Positions 20,373-31,600 of a stretch of DNA of 64,000 nt are shown one piece after another. Below the pieces are notes generated by a model. It had not been told where the DNA came from. It did no database searches and saw nothing but the letters and a program-made list of their open reading frames with translations. The first letter of the stretch is position 1; the number at the start of each line of letters is the position of its first letter. This stretch comes from Linum tenue. Its lineage: Eukaryota; Streptophyta; Magnoliopsida; Malpighiales; Linaceae. The DNA lies in contig CAMGYJ010000008.1 of assembly GCA_946122785.1 (NCBI GenBank), positions 13,417,475-13,481,474 of the forward strand. Reading direction: 5' to 3'. The position numbers and the translations under genes are program-made.

Positions 20373-20385
20373 GCGTGTGTTTGAC

Positions 20386-21924
20386 ACGGCTCCGCGTCGA
20401 GGAAATCAAGATCGTGATCTTCCACACGTACCTGTGGAGGAGGAGGCGCCCGACATTGAAGTTGGTCAGGTGAACGAGGCAGATAGACGTACTCAAGGGA
20501 TGGAGGAGCTGCTACATGCTGAAATCTTGTATCTACGTCAATCCATGGAGGAGTTTCACCACTCCATGAAGGATTTTCACCAAGAGGTAAATCTCCAATT
20601 TGATAATCTTGAAAAGAAAATGGATAAGTTTGAAAACAACATAGATCGATGGTTTGATAAGTTGGATGACTGTGTTTCTGATTTTAGTATGTCAATACAT
20701 AGAGTCACATGTGATTTTGATGTGTTTAAATCTGAAACCATGTCTGTTGCGTGCGATGATTTGATGGTTGATCGGCTAGCCAATGTCAACCAAACGCCAT
20801 CGACGAGTATGGCTACAACATTGTTGCCAAAAGCCAAGGAGCCGAACGTGTCTTTTCCTGTGAACAATGTTGTTCTTAAGGACACACAAGTTGGGATTGG
20901 CTTGAAGAAGCCACTACGAAGAAGTCATCATCGACTTAATTCTAGTAAGATTGAAAGCAATAACCAGGGTGGAGAACCTGGTCACAAATACGTTGAGCAT
21001 CAAAAGCTCACATATGATGTGCTGTCAATCCAACATTGCGATGATGTTCGATCTAAGCCGCGAGGGGGGCATGAGATCCCACCGCATGGTCGGGAAAAAC
21101 AACATCGCAAGTGGCAAATAAGTTTGCCAAATCTGTCCTATTCTGGAAAAATTCAAACAAGGATGGCCGCAAAAACTTTGCAGTGTGGGGATGGTAACCA
21201 CGTAGAAAAATCTAATGCCAACAAAGTTGGCATAACTCAACAGGATCGTTCACGTAAATCATCCCCGAAGTGTTTATTGAGTGGACAGGGGAGCAAGTTC
21301 GGTCAAGCACGACATGGAGTTGCAACACCAGTGCTTATGAAGAACAAGTCTGCCATGAGTGGCGGATTGGGGGGCAAGTACCATGGCCAACAAACTCCAG
21401 TCTCACGTAAGAGTTCAAAAGATGCAAAGTTGTTGTATGATAAGTGCAAAGATCATGGTCGTGGTAAACAAAATACCAACACACGTGTTGAGGGAGCTCG
21501 TAAGTCTCGGTGCTCAAACTCCCCACAACATTGTGAGAGGGTACCACTGACAAAACCGGACCAGTCTGAGCAGGTAATGCGGTATGTTCGACTTGGCAAG
21601 ACGAAGATGCCAAAAAATGTCAATGTCATGCCGAGAGCAAAGAACACTAGTGATTTTTCATGCCATCGTCCAAAAGTGATGGCTGAGGGAAAGCCAAATC
21701 GAGCTCGTGGGAGTTCGAACAAAGATGTTCGAGCTAGACGAGCTGAAAAGTTGAATTCCAGCACCGACTTCAAACCTTCTCAGTTGTGTGTGAAGCCACC
21801 TAGGATGAGTCATGGTGTTCACGGATGGCTTGTTTGGTTTGATCCGTGGAGTTGGCAGTGGGTGTGTACTTTTGGCAGGAGGGTTTATGCCAAAGTCAAC
21901 CCTGTTTTGTTTAGCTACTATTAA
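20386..21924 (+). CDS. Family W Gag-like protein, class 2 N-terminus, tryptophan-rich tail
   Basis: The protein counted from ACG at 20,386 has 512 residues. Its start aligns with the family G Gag start (TAPRRGNQDRD against MAPRRRNPEGD), but the ATG is ACG in good context (purine at -3, G at +4). The frame is open upstream to 20,242 without an ATG, and the first in-frame ATG is at 20,500. A coiled coil (EVNLQFDNLEKKMDKFENNI) ends in DFDVF, as in Gag. The capsid core and protease are absent. GGHEIPPHGR recalls Gag GGHTIPPAEKLKGK, but the zinc ligands are mostly lost. The second half, from about 21,185, is almost identical to class 1 proteins, so the gene is a mosaic. Function is probably Gag-like RNA binding; this is inference. 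Confidence 0.7.
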   Translation, partial: TAPRRGNQDRDLPHVPVEEEAPDIEVGQVNEADRRTQGMEELLHAEILYLRQSMEEFHHSMKDFHQEVNLQFDNLEKKMDKFENNIDRWFDKLDDCVSDFSMSIHRVTCDFDVFKSETMSVACDDLMVDRLANVNQTPSTSMATTLLPKAKEPNVSFPVNNVVLKDTQVGIGLKKPLRRSHHRLNSSKIESNNQGGEPGHKYVEHQKLTYDVLSIQHCDDVRSKPRGGHEIPPHGREKQHRKWQISLPNLSYSGKIQTRMAAKTLQCGDGNHVEKSNANKVGITQQDRSRKSSPKCLLSGQGSKFGQARHGVATPVLMKNKSAMSGGLGGKYHGQQTPVSRKSSKDAKLLYDKCKDHGRGKQNTNTRVEGARKSRCSNSPQHCERVPLTKPDQSEQVMRYVRLGKTKMPKNVNVMPRAKNTSDFSCHRPKVMAEGKPNRARGSSNKDVRARRAEKLNSSTDFKPSQLCVKPPRMSHGVHGWLVWFDPWSWQWVCTFGRRVYAKVNPVLFSYY

Positions 21925-23073
21925 AATATATAACGTGGCTAAATTAGGCCACCTAATATGTTATAGAGAAAATATTATATAATATGATCAAGCGGCATTG
22001 CTAAGAAGAAGCAACAATATCGTTGGCAATAGTTCAAAATAACAAGCGGTGTTGTTCTCCTTTCTCAACATCGTTGGAAGATAGGGAAAGATACACAATG
22101 CTGTAAAAAAAAAAAAAACAAAAAAAAAATTCAGCTCTGCCGCTGTTGCAAACAGTCCTGGCGAAAAAAAAAATTCATGCAGAGCTGCCAGCAGCGGTGG
22201 TGGAAAAAAAAAAAGTTGCCAGGCAGCGCTGCCGCTGTTGCTATGCTAGCAGGCCTGATAATAATAAATAAAAAAAAATTGTGCGTGCAGCGCTGTTGCT
22301 AGCAGCTCTGATATATTGAAAAAAAAAACTATAGGGCTCTCAGCGCTGCCTCCGTTACTAGCAGGCCTGATAGTAATAATAAAAAATAAAAAAAAATTGT
22401 GTGTGCAACTCCGTTGCTAGCAGCCTTGGTAATGAAATTGCCAACGTTTTGAGGTCCGCTTCACTGCGGGAGAGGGATTGCTCCTTGTGTCCTTGTTGGA
22501 AAAGAAAATGTTTTGGCCAGTAGTGTTTTCTCTAAGCCTGGCGGGTTTGATAATTGAATGGGATGGCTACGCTGTCGCATTGAAGGGTCCGTAAGTCTGT
22601 TTGGTCAAAACCCGAAACTGATTGACCAATGTAAACAGTAGTGTAAATGTTTGCCGCATTCATGGCTCAACCTTGCGGGCAAAGAAAAAAACAGCGTTGC
22701 GGTGTTTGCATTGGCTTTGCAGAAAATAATAATTTAATTAAAAAAAAAAAAATTCAGGCCAATGATCCGCAACGTTGCGGAAAGAGCAAACAGGGCTGCA
22801 GGGCTAAGCGTTGCGGTGCTACTTCTTTGGCCGAGCTAGAAAGTGGCATGGCCTTTATATGCAAGGTGAGTAAAAGGAATCAAAGCAAGGCCATTAGGAA
22901 TCCATGTAAAATTATGTGGCTGGCCAAAGTGTGCCATGCATGGCCTGGAAGTTGCTCGTGGCCAATACCTCTGAGTATGGCCTATGTTAATTGCGTTGGA
23001 ATTATTTCTAGGTGGTGAAGTTGTGTCAACAACTCGGTTCATAATTCTTATAAACCGAGTTGTGGGGGGCATT
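21925..23073 (+). mobile_element. Family W 3' internal region, non-coding
   Basis: Includes the stop-proximal GTGGCTAAATTAGGCCAC inverted repeat (about 21,935), the A-tract/hairpin array (22,095-22,440) and the divergent polypurine-tract hairpin at 23,023-23,082. The polypurine tract ends at 23,073. I see no gene. The 123-codon frame at 22,647-23,018 crosses low-complexity words and looks accidental. Confidence 0.8.
22095..22440 (+). repeat. A-tract / GC-hairpin array
   Basis: About seven units of 8-14 A residues followed by a GC-rich segment such as CAGCTCTGCCGCTGTTGCAA or CAGCGCTG, each able to fold on itself (GCTGTTGCAAACAGC). Related arrays occur in the same place in all W elements. Confidence 0.75.
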
Positions 23074-23082
23074 TGTTGACAC
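23023..23082 (+). other. Polypurine-tract hairpin with compensatory changes
   Basis: Here the stem is CAACTCGGTT with AACCGAGTTG, whereas most copies have CAATTTGGTT with AACCAAATTG. Both sides changed together at two positions, so pairing is kept. Confidence 0.75.
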
Positions 23083-24773
23083 CTAAAATTAATTTGTCCT
23101 GAATTAAATGCCGCATTAATTAGTCTCGGCATTTAATTCGATACCGCGGATAAAAAACGGTGTCGTTTGGAGTCGAGCGGTGTCGCGGAGAGTTAAAACG
23201 ATACCGCGAAACAGAAAAGCGGTACCGCAAGGAAGCTCAGCGGTACCGTGACACAGAAAACGACACCGCCGGAAAATAAGAACGCGCGTTTTGGTATTGG
23301 TGTTGGAAAGGGAGTTTATTATTATTATTATTGTTATTCCTTGTGGGAAGGGGAGAAGCGGCACCGCGGAGAGTTAAAACGGTACCGCGAAACAGAAAAC
23401 CGGTGCCGCGAGGAAGCTCAGCGGTACCGCGGAACTGGAGAGGGGCCGCGCGTTCTAGTGTAGGTGTTGGGGAAGGAGTTTTGTTTATAATTAATTAATA
23501 TTTTTATTACTCGTTGGAAAGGGAAAATCGGTACCGCATGGAGACAAGCGGTATCGCGGAGAGTTAAAACGGTACCGCGGATTTAAAAACGGTGCCGCGA
23601 GAGCCTGGTAAGCGGTACCGATTAATTAAAAATCATATCGGGCAAGTGACCAAAATTCACCCGACCCAATGCGAGCGCCGACTGCGACTCGTTCCATGGA
23701 TTAATATTTTTTGGCTATATCGGCGGTGTCGTTTAATTCAAAACGGTACCGCGAGTAAGCCCAACGGTACCGCGGATTAGCAAACGACAGTGTTTAATAA
23801 TAAACAGTGTCGCGGAGTCGTTTAATGTTAAAACGATGTCGCGGGTAGAATCAAGCGGTGCTGCTCAGTTAAAAACGACACCGTTTAAGGCATCAACAAC
23901 GCCGCAGTATCACTAAGCGGTGTCGTTTAGTTAAAAACCATACCACAATGGTTTGGATTTTGGCGAGGCCTGGCAAGCACAACGGTGCCGTTTGGTTGCA
24001 AAAGAAACAATGTCGCGGAATGGAAAACGACATTGTTTGTCAGCATCGATTAGTGAAAGGTGATGCCGCGGTATTGGTGAAACGACATCGTTGCATGGAC
24101 AAGGTTGTAGGATTTGGCTTTTCGCCAAGTTTCTGCAAACAGGAGCGGTTTCGATGGCACGTGATTTTTATGCAAAGCAGAAAGAGGAGATCAAGGCAGT
24201 TGAGACACGTGGGATTTCACAACGGAGCAGTTGAGGAAGCGGTTCCACCGAGCGTGAAGGCTACGAAGCAGTTTTTCGAATAAAAGCAGTGGAGCAAGGA
24301 GAGAGAAGGGAGAACGAAATCAACACAGAAACACATCTGTTCAAACTTTACCTTTTCTCTGTAACTCCTTCGCGGAGCTCTCCTTCCAGGAAGGATCTCC
24401 ATAGTTGTAGTCTTAGTCGTAGTCGCGGAGCTCTCCACAGGAATCTCCATAGGAGTAGCGGTAGCGTAGATTCCTCAAAACTCAAACACCCTCGTTCGAA
24501 CGTAGTTTGGAGAGGTGCGAACCGAATAACGGTTGTTTGATTAGAAGTCAAGGGTGTATCGATCAAATCAACGACGCCGACACCGGCGGCGGATATTTGA
24601 CGAGCTTCTTTGTTTTCTGTTCGATCGATCAAATCAACATCGCACGGCGGTGGATATTTGACAATCGTCATCGTTTTCAGAAGTCAGAGTTGCACCGATC
24701 AAATCAACGACGCCGACATTCGGCGGCGGATATTTGACGATCGTCTCGATTTCAGCAATCGGCGGTGCATCCA
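23074..24773 (+). repeat. Family W 3' LTR, truncated at U5 end
   Basis: It starts after the polypurine tract and carries two blocks of CGGTACCG-like palindromes, a G-box (24,206) and TATA-like CGAATAAAAGC (about 24,277). Three leader repeats and the GATTAGAAGTCA segment (24,540) follow. It stops about 100 bp before the usual end at GGTGCATCCACCG and meets the U5 of G copy 2, which points the other way. Confidence 0.8.
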
Positions 24774-26680
24774 CCGTCAATCACAACCGTCAAATATCCG
24801 CCGCCGGTGTCGGCGCCGTTGATTTGATCGATTAAAATAGAAACAAAGACGATCGTCAAATGGCCGCCGCCGGTGTCGGCGTCGTTGATTTGATCGATAC
24901 ACCTTTGACTTCTAATCAAACAACTGTTATTCGGTTCAACACCTCTCCAAACTACGTTCGAACGAGGGTGTTCGAATAAACAGAAAATCGAACCAGGAGT
25001 GTTCTAAGTTACGTTACCTCTACTCCTATGGAGGTTCCTCTGGAGAGCTCCGCGACTACGACTACAAGCTACGATCTACGACTCTGCAAAGGAGTTCTTT
25101 GACAGAGCGGTTCTACGAAACTAGAGAGAAAAAGGATAATTCTGCAATGGTGCAGTTGTGATTTGATTTTGCCGTCCTGAGCTTCTCTCTCTTCCCAATC
25201 TTTATACTTTGCACTTCTCCCCGTCGTAGTAACTGCCTTGGCGCCTTTGTCTCCCACGTCTTCATTCCTGTCAACCGTGCAGGTAACTTCCTCCTTGTTG
25301 CGTGATAATCACGTGCCCTCGAAACCGCTCTTGCTTTGCAGAAACTTGGCGCAACGACTTACAACCTTGTCCATGTAACGATGACGTTTCACCAATACCA
25401 CGACATCGCCTTTCACCAACCGCTGCCGTTTTATAATCCAACTCAACTGCCCCGACCCGGTTTAACCAACGATATTGTTAGTCCATCAAACAACGTCGTT
25501 CTCTAGTCTTGCGCCGTCGTTGGGCTTGGCGGGCCACCTTTGGCCGAGCTCTTAACCACTGCGATATCGTTTTAAATCAAACGATATCGTTTATGATACC
25601 GCGATGTCGTTGATACCTCCTGCGACATCGTTTAATCTTTCCGCGACATCGTTTTTCACTAATCGATGCCGACCTTGAACTGCTCCGCCCCGGTCCCATC
25701 AAACAATGTCGTTTTCATTCCACGACATTGTTCTCTACCAACGGTACCGTTTTTCTTGTCTTGCGGTGTCGTTGAGCTTGCCGGGCCACTCGCCAAAATC
25801 CAAACCATCGTGGTATGGTTTTTAACAAAACGACATCGCTTAGTAATACTACGGCGTTGTTGATGCCTTAAACGGTGTCGTTTTACTTCTCCGCGGCATC
25901 GTATTAAACGATACCGTCTAAAAGAATAATAAAATACTAATTAATTAAACTTGCCCTCATTGTTAACTCGCCGTCAAACTCTCACCCCGGCGTCGTTCTC
26001 AGTTAAACAACGCTATTTCCTTGTCCCGCGGTGTCGTTTCTTCCTCTTGCGGCATCGTTTTCAACTAAACGCCACCGGGCTAAAAAGTCATTAAAACATT
26101 AATTAATTAATCCGGCCATCACTAGCTATGGCCAACGACATCGCTAGCGCCACCACAGCTCCGATTGTTTTTCCTTTTTGCGACATTGTTTGTTATTTTA
26201 AACACTGTCGTTTGCCTATCCACGGCACCGTTGGGATTACTCGCGGTACCGTTTTTAACTCTCCACCAACAAGGAACAAAAATATTAATTAATTAAAAAC
26301 AACACTCCTTCTCCAACAAAAACCACACGCGCGGCCCTTGTTTTTTATTTTCGACAAGCGGTGCCGTTTCCAGTGCCGCGGTACCGTTTTAACTCTCCGC
26401 GGTACCGTTTTTACTCCTCCAACAAGGAATAAAAATAATAATTAAATAATCACAACTCCTCCTCACCCTTCATTAAAAGAGCGGCCTCTTTATTTTCGGC
26501 CTGCGGTGTCGTTTCCGGTGTTGCGGTACCGGTTCGGCCTCCTTGCGGTACCGGTGAGTTCCCTTGCGGTACCGTTTTAACTCCAAACGATACCGTTTTT
26601 TACCCCACGATATCGAATTACATGCCGAGACTAATTAATGCGGCATTTAATCCCGGCCAAATTAATTTTAGGTGTCAACA
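24774..26680 (-). repeat. 3' LTR of G copy 2
   Basis: Minus-strand LTR starting at 26,680 after its polypurine tract. About 60 bp of the U5 end are missing at the fusion with the plus-strand LTR. By eye it is the same as the 5' LTR at 32,567-34,535, including two positions where copy 1 differs (ACGACATCGC at about 25,838 and the five-A run near 26,320). TATA at 25,200-25,206, G-box at 25,310-25,315. Confidence 0.85.
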
Positions 26681-28420
26681 AATGCCCCCACAATTTGGTT
26701 TATAAGAATTATGAACCAAATTGTTGACACAATAAATCATATCACCTAAAATATTTGCCAACTACGAACCTCACCGCCTCGTCAAGGAGGACCTATGGCT
26801 GCCATATTCCTATGATTAATTTCAATTAACACCAAGTTCGCCTAATGGATGAAGCTGATTTCCCATGGAATTCTAGGTCGCCCAAGACAGTGGCTCTCCT
26901 TTGTTATTGGTCCACTACTTTATATGGCCAACTCATACTCGTTTTCACAGCACTGAAGCAAGCTACCAGACAAGATCCATAATGCCCCGAAGTTGGCTCA
27001 CAATTTTGTTTGGAGAAAACGACGTGCGTTTTAGTTCCCTTCCACAAACCCGCAACATTGCTGAGCCAGAAGGAGGGAAGAAAAATAAATAAATCAACAA
27101 CACTGCCGGGGCTTCGCGAATAACCAAATCGCGGCGTTGTGCTACTCTCGCAACACTGCGGCCCATCGCAACACCGCTGTCTTGGCTCAAAAAGATATGT
27201 TAGTTATTATAATATACTTGTTATTTATAAAATAAAACCAACAGACTTGGCTTTTGTCATAGTTGGCCTTAACAGCTCGGTGCCGATAGTGTTCCTACAC
27301 AGCTCCGTTTTTGATTTTTTTCTTCACTGCTGTTTTGGCCGCATACTCTCTCTCTCTTTTTTTTTTTTTTTTTAACACTGCTGCTCCTCTCGGAACAGAC
27401 CTGGCGGTGGCAGCCCTCTTCCTGCAAAGATACGAACATGCTTCTCTATTGAGGTCCGAACTTCTCTCTTTTTCCCCTTTTTTTATTATATATTTTTTTT
27501 CAATGCTACTGTGATCTTTCAAACCTCTACAACTGTGATGTTTGGTCAAACCAACCTTGATTTGGTTTTATTTCCACCTTGCACGATGGCCAAAACAACT
27601 CTGTCGTACCACAATACGGTTCCTTCAACACTGCTACATTTGGATTTATGATGTTCAACTCTAAAACAAAGTTGCAACCCATCAACGTGGCAGCTAGTGC
27701 CACAGAGTTGTTTGAACTTCTTTTCCCGCAACGTTGCGACAAACCTCCACACCATGAGGAATTAAACAACGTTGTTTTCCTCAGCAAAGCTGTTCCTCCA
27801 AAAACAGCTTCTCTTTTTTTTTTTTTTTTTTTTTAAACAACTTTGCTTCCCGACCATGTATTTTATTACTTTCGGGCAAGGATGTAGCCCATTTTTCCTG
27901 TGTTGTGGCCAAAATAATGTTGCTAGAAAGAAAACAATCCACAACTTAATCCAACGACCATGATTGGTCATTTTTTTTACCGCAATAGTGTTACTTCTTC
28001 CACATGGCCGTAAAGCTATTTCTTACAAATCGGCTTCGATTTTTCAACAGTATTGTTCCAACAACATATTTTGGCCAAGTGCTATGTTTGGTCCTTCTTT
28101 CCTGATTAACCATTATAAAAAAAAATGAAAATTTAAGCCACATTTAATTCTTTGTCGATACTGTGACTATCTCGACAACAAAGTAACCGACGGACCATAT
28201 TTAACAACTCTGGCCAAAAGAAAAAATCGTTTAGCCAACACAAACGTACACCAACGGCCTTGATTATGTTAATGCAATGCCGATAGTCTAAGTAGCTCAG
28301 TTACTCATGAATCCAAAATAAAAAGTGATAATTGGCTAAACAACATGATTGCAACATATCCATGCAATATTTCATGACATGCATACGTAAAAAAAACTTT
28401 GTAGCCATTCAGAAGCATAG
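26681..28420 (-). mobile_element. Family G 3' internal region of copy 2, non-coding
   Basis: Same content as 7,299-9,042: no RT, RNase H or integrase, T-rich tracts near 27,356 and 27,812, and the polypurine tract with hairpin at 26,672-26,730. It differs from copy 1 mainly in T-run length and a few single bases. Confidence 0.8.
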
Positions 28421-28627
28421 TTAACCCGTACCTGTCAGACTCCTGCAAACTGGCACTATGAAACTTGAATGTGGCTCCTCCTTCGCGTCAAGGTTGATTT
28501 CTTCCACAATGTCGCATGCATCACCACTACTTCCTCTCCTAATTTGTTACTCGCATCCTCGCCGTTGATCGGCAACCCCTCCAGCAAGGCCGTGATTTCG
28601 GCCTTCTCCACCCTCTCTTGAGGTGGC

Positions 28628-31600
28628 TTACTCAAATTTTGGTGGACCACCTAATGCAAGCATTGATGGTCTCACAATATCAGACAACGAGTTCAAGCAC
28701 GCCTTACCCAACACTTTTGTGCTTGAAACTGCGACGTTGGTCGTTCCTCCATCCCCGCTCCTGATTTCGAGTGGTCCAAAATCTCCATGGTACAAATAAG
28801 CTTCAGCCACGTTGGCCCCAACGGCAAACGGCTTTGTGTCAGCCTGTACCACCTCAACAACACCGTCTTCATTCCAAAACATCAAACACTGATGCAGCGA
28901 TGAAGGAATGCACTTGTTGGCGTGGATCCAATCCCGGCCAAGTAGTGCATTGTAGCTTATCATTCCATCCACGACGAAGAAGGCACTCATCCGCTTCTGT
29001 GATCCAACTCCCACAACCACTGGGAGGATTCCCCGTGCAGAAGTGGACCCGCCATTGAAGCTTGTCACAAACACTTCCGTTGGGATCAAGTCATTAGTGT
29101 TCTTGCCCAACTTCTTCAGCATCCTTGTTGGCGTCACATTTACTGCAGCGCCATTGTCAACTAAGACTCTCGACATTGGTACGTCATCAAGTGTGGCCCT
29201 GATGTAGAGAGGCCTCAAATGACGCATCATTTTCGGCTCGGGCTCGTTAAAAACAACGACCATGTTTGATTCTTCACACGCGGTTCCTTCGTCCACGGCT
29301 TTCGCTTTCTCTTCTGCAGCCTGGATAGATTTCTCCAGCTTGTCGAAGTCCGATTCCCATGTGATATTCTCCACCGGCACACTTGTTGACTCTTTCGGGC
29401 CTTGGTATAACACGTAAAAAGGATATCTTCCCTCATCTTCGCCTAGTGGCCCAACAGCTTTGTGGCCTGCTTCGTACAGCTCTTTCAGGATTCTCTGCGA
29501 ACTCTTGTTCTGCCTGGCTGACTCTACTGCCAAGTCAATCCAACCATTCGTGCGGGCCATCATTGCACTCCACGGCTCAACCTCGATTGGCAGATCCGCA
29601 GACTCGCCAACCAGCTCTGCCGCAGCTGGCTCCTCATTCTCCTCCTCTAAAGTCAGTTGAGCAAAACCGCTCACCAGCTCAGCAACGTTGACCTCTTGAG
29701 CAGCCTCGTCCAACTCCTCAACCTCCATCACGACCTCGCCATCCTCTCCCTGATTTTCCAAATCAATGTGGAAAATCAAAGGCAAGATGTAATTGTTCAC
29801 CACAACCGGTGGTAGACTTCCAAACTGGATCGTCATGGGTGCACCTTGGTTGTCATCATCGTCATCCTTGTTTTTCCGATCGAATTTCGACTTCGGCTCC
29901 TCCAATTCCAACATCTCCTCTTCGATGAGGGAGTCATCCAACTCAGCATCGTACTCGGCCTCCCCCGGGACTCCCTGCTCGTTCTCGTCCAGGTTGTCCT
30001 CGACAACCTTTCCAGCACCGGCCACAGTCACTCTCAGACCCGTGGCAGAGTTGTCTACGTTCACATTTGCTTGCAAGTTTGCAATCCTCCTTCCTTGAGC
30101 ATTCTTGCGGAGGTACCTTCGATACTGCGTCCTTGTCATCGCGTCAACCGCGATGGGCTGCTGACGACGGACGTCGTAGGTGTGCCAACCACCCCGTGGC
30201 ACATTTGGCATCCTGAAGGTTCTCCTAACAGGTGGGGGAGCTCTCACCGGTTGGGCAAGTCCAAAAGGGAGACTTTTGAAAGGTGGGGCGCTTTGAGCAA
30301 CCCACTGCCTGCGTTGCCCTCTTCCCCACGCTGGTGCACGTACTCCTTCAACGCTGCGTTCATATGAGGGGTACCTCGGTCTGAACTGTCGTGGTCCCAA
30401 TCTCTGGTGGACCGACTGGCTCGGTCCCGCTCCCCCAATGGTTAGCTTTCCGCGACACTGGGCACACAACTTCTCTTCCTCAACTGGGTCCAAGCGTGGC
30501 CCCTCCTGCACTTGGGAGGATGAAGCTCCCTGGGCCACATCAGAACTACCACTCGGCGGCGGCGATGTGTCAACCACCAACTTGAAGCGTGGCAGGTTGA
30601 TCTTAGAGAAATCGGGATTGACCATGTTGACACCGACAACGTTTGGGAACGGGTCTGTGTCAACAATCATGGCCTCCTTCCTCGGCTCTGGGAACTTGAA
30701 CCGATCTTTCTCAATTGCATCCTGCACAACGTTGCGAAACACAACACACATGTTAGTTGAATGAGATGCACTGTTGTGCCATTTACAGTATCGTTTCCCT
30801 TTTAATTTTTCAGCTGGCGGGATAGTATGCCCCCCAGTCAACTTAATTTGACCATCTTTGTAAAGCTGGTCGAAAATCAGTTCTGATTTTGAGATATCAA
30901 AGGAATATTTTCTAGTTTGAATCGGGGCACGATTGGGCTTTCCACCTTGTGGTTCCCCATCGGCCTTGGCTAGAGAAGCACACACATATGGCTTCCCCTG
31001 CACAATCTCGGCCAAATCAACTTCAACTTCGTCAACACCGTTGCCGACGTTATTCACACCATAGTTTTCAAAATTAGGGAAACATTGTCCGCGAGAGCCA
31101 CTTCTCTTATGTTCTTCTTCACGTAGAAGAGATTCATATCTAACAGCGCAGGACATCAATTGAAACAAATCAGAAAACTCCCTATCTTGAAACTTTTTAC
31201 GAAGTTCAAAATTCAATCCACCCTGGGCCAGTTTAACAAACTCGCGTTCTGTCAAGTTCACAAAACAGCGATTTCTTGCATTTTTAAAGTTCGTTAAAAA
31301 GTGTTCCACTGTTTCTCCTGGCTGTTGGCGCATTCGTGCCAAGTCTGCCATTGTCACCTCTGGCTCAGAACGGTAAAACTGGGCATGGAACATTTGTTCC
31401 ACTTGCTGCCAAGTTTGAACCGAGTTCGATGGCAAGTTGACGTACCATGCGAATGCAGAGCCGGTCAACGAGTTGCCAAACAAACGCAACTTCAAGAAAT
31501 CACTCACATCACCACACTGAACCGTGAATCGTCCAACATGCTCGACGGTGGACTGATCCCCAGTCCCGCTGAAGGTGATGAAATCAGGCACGCGAAAACC

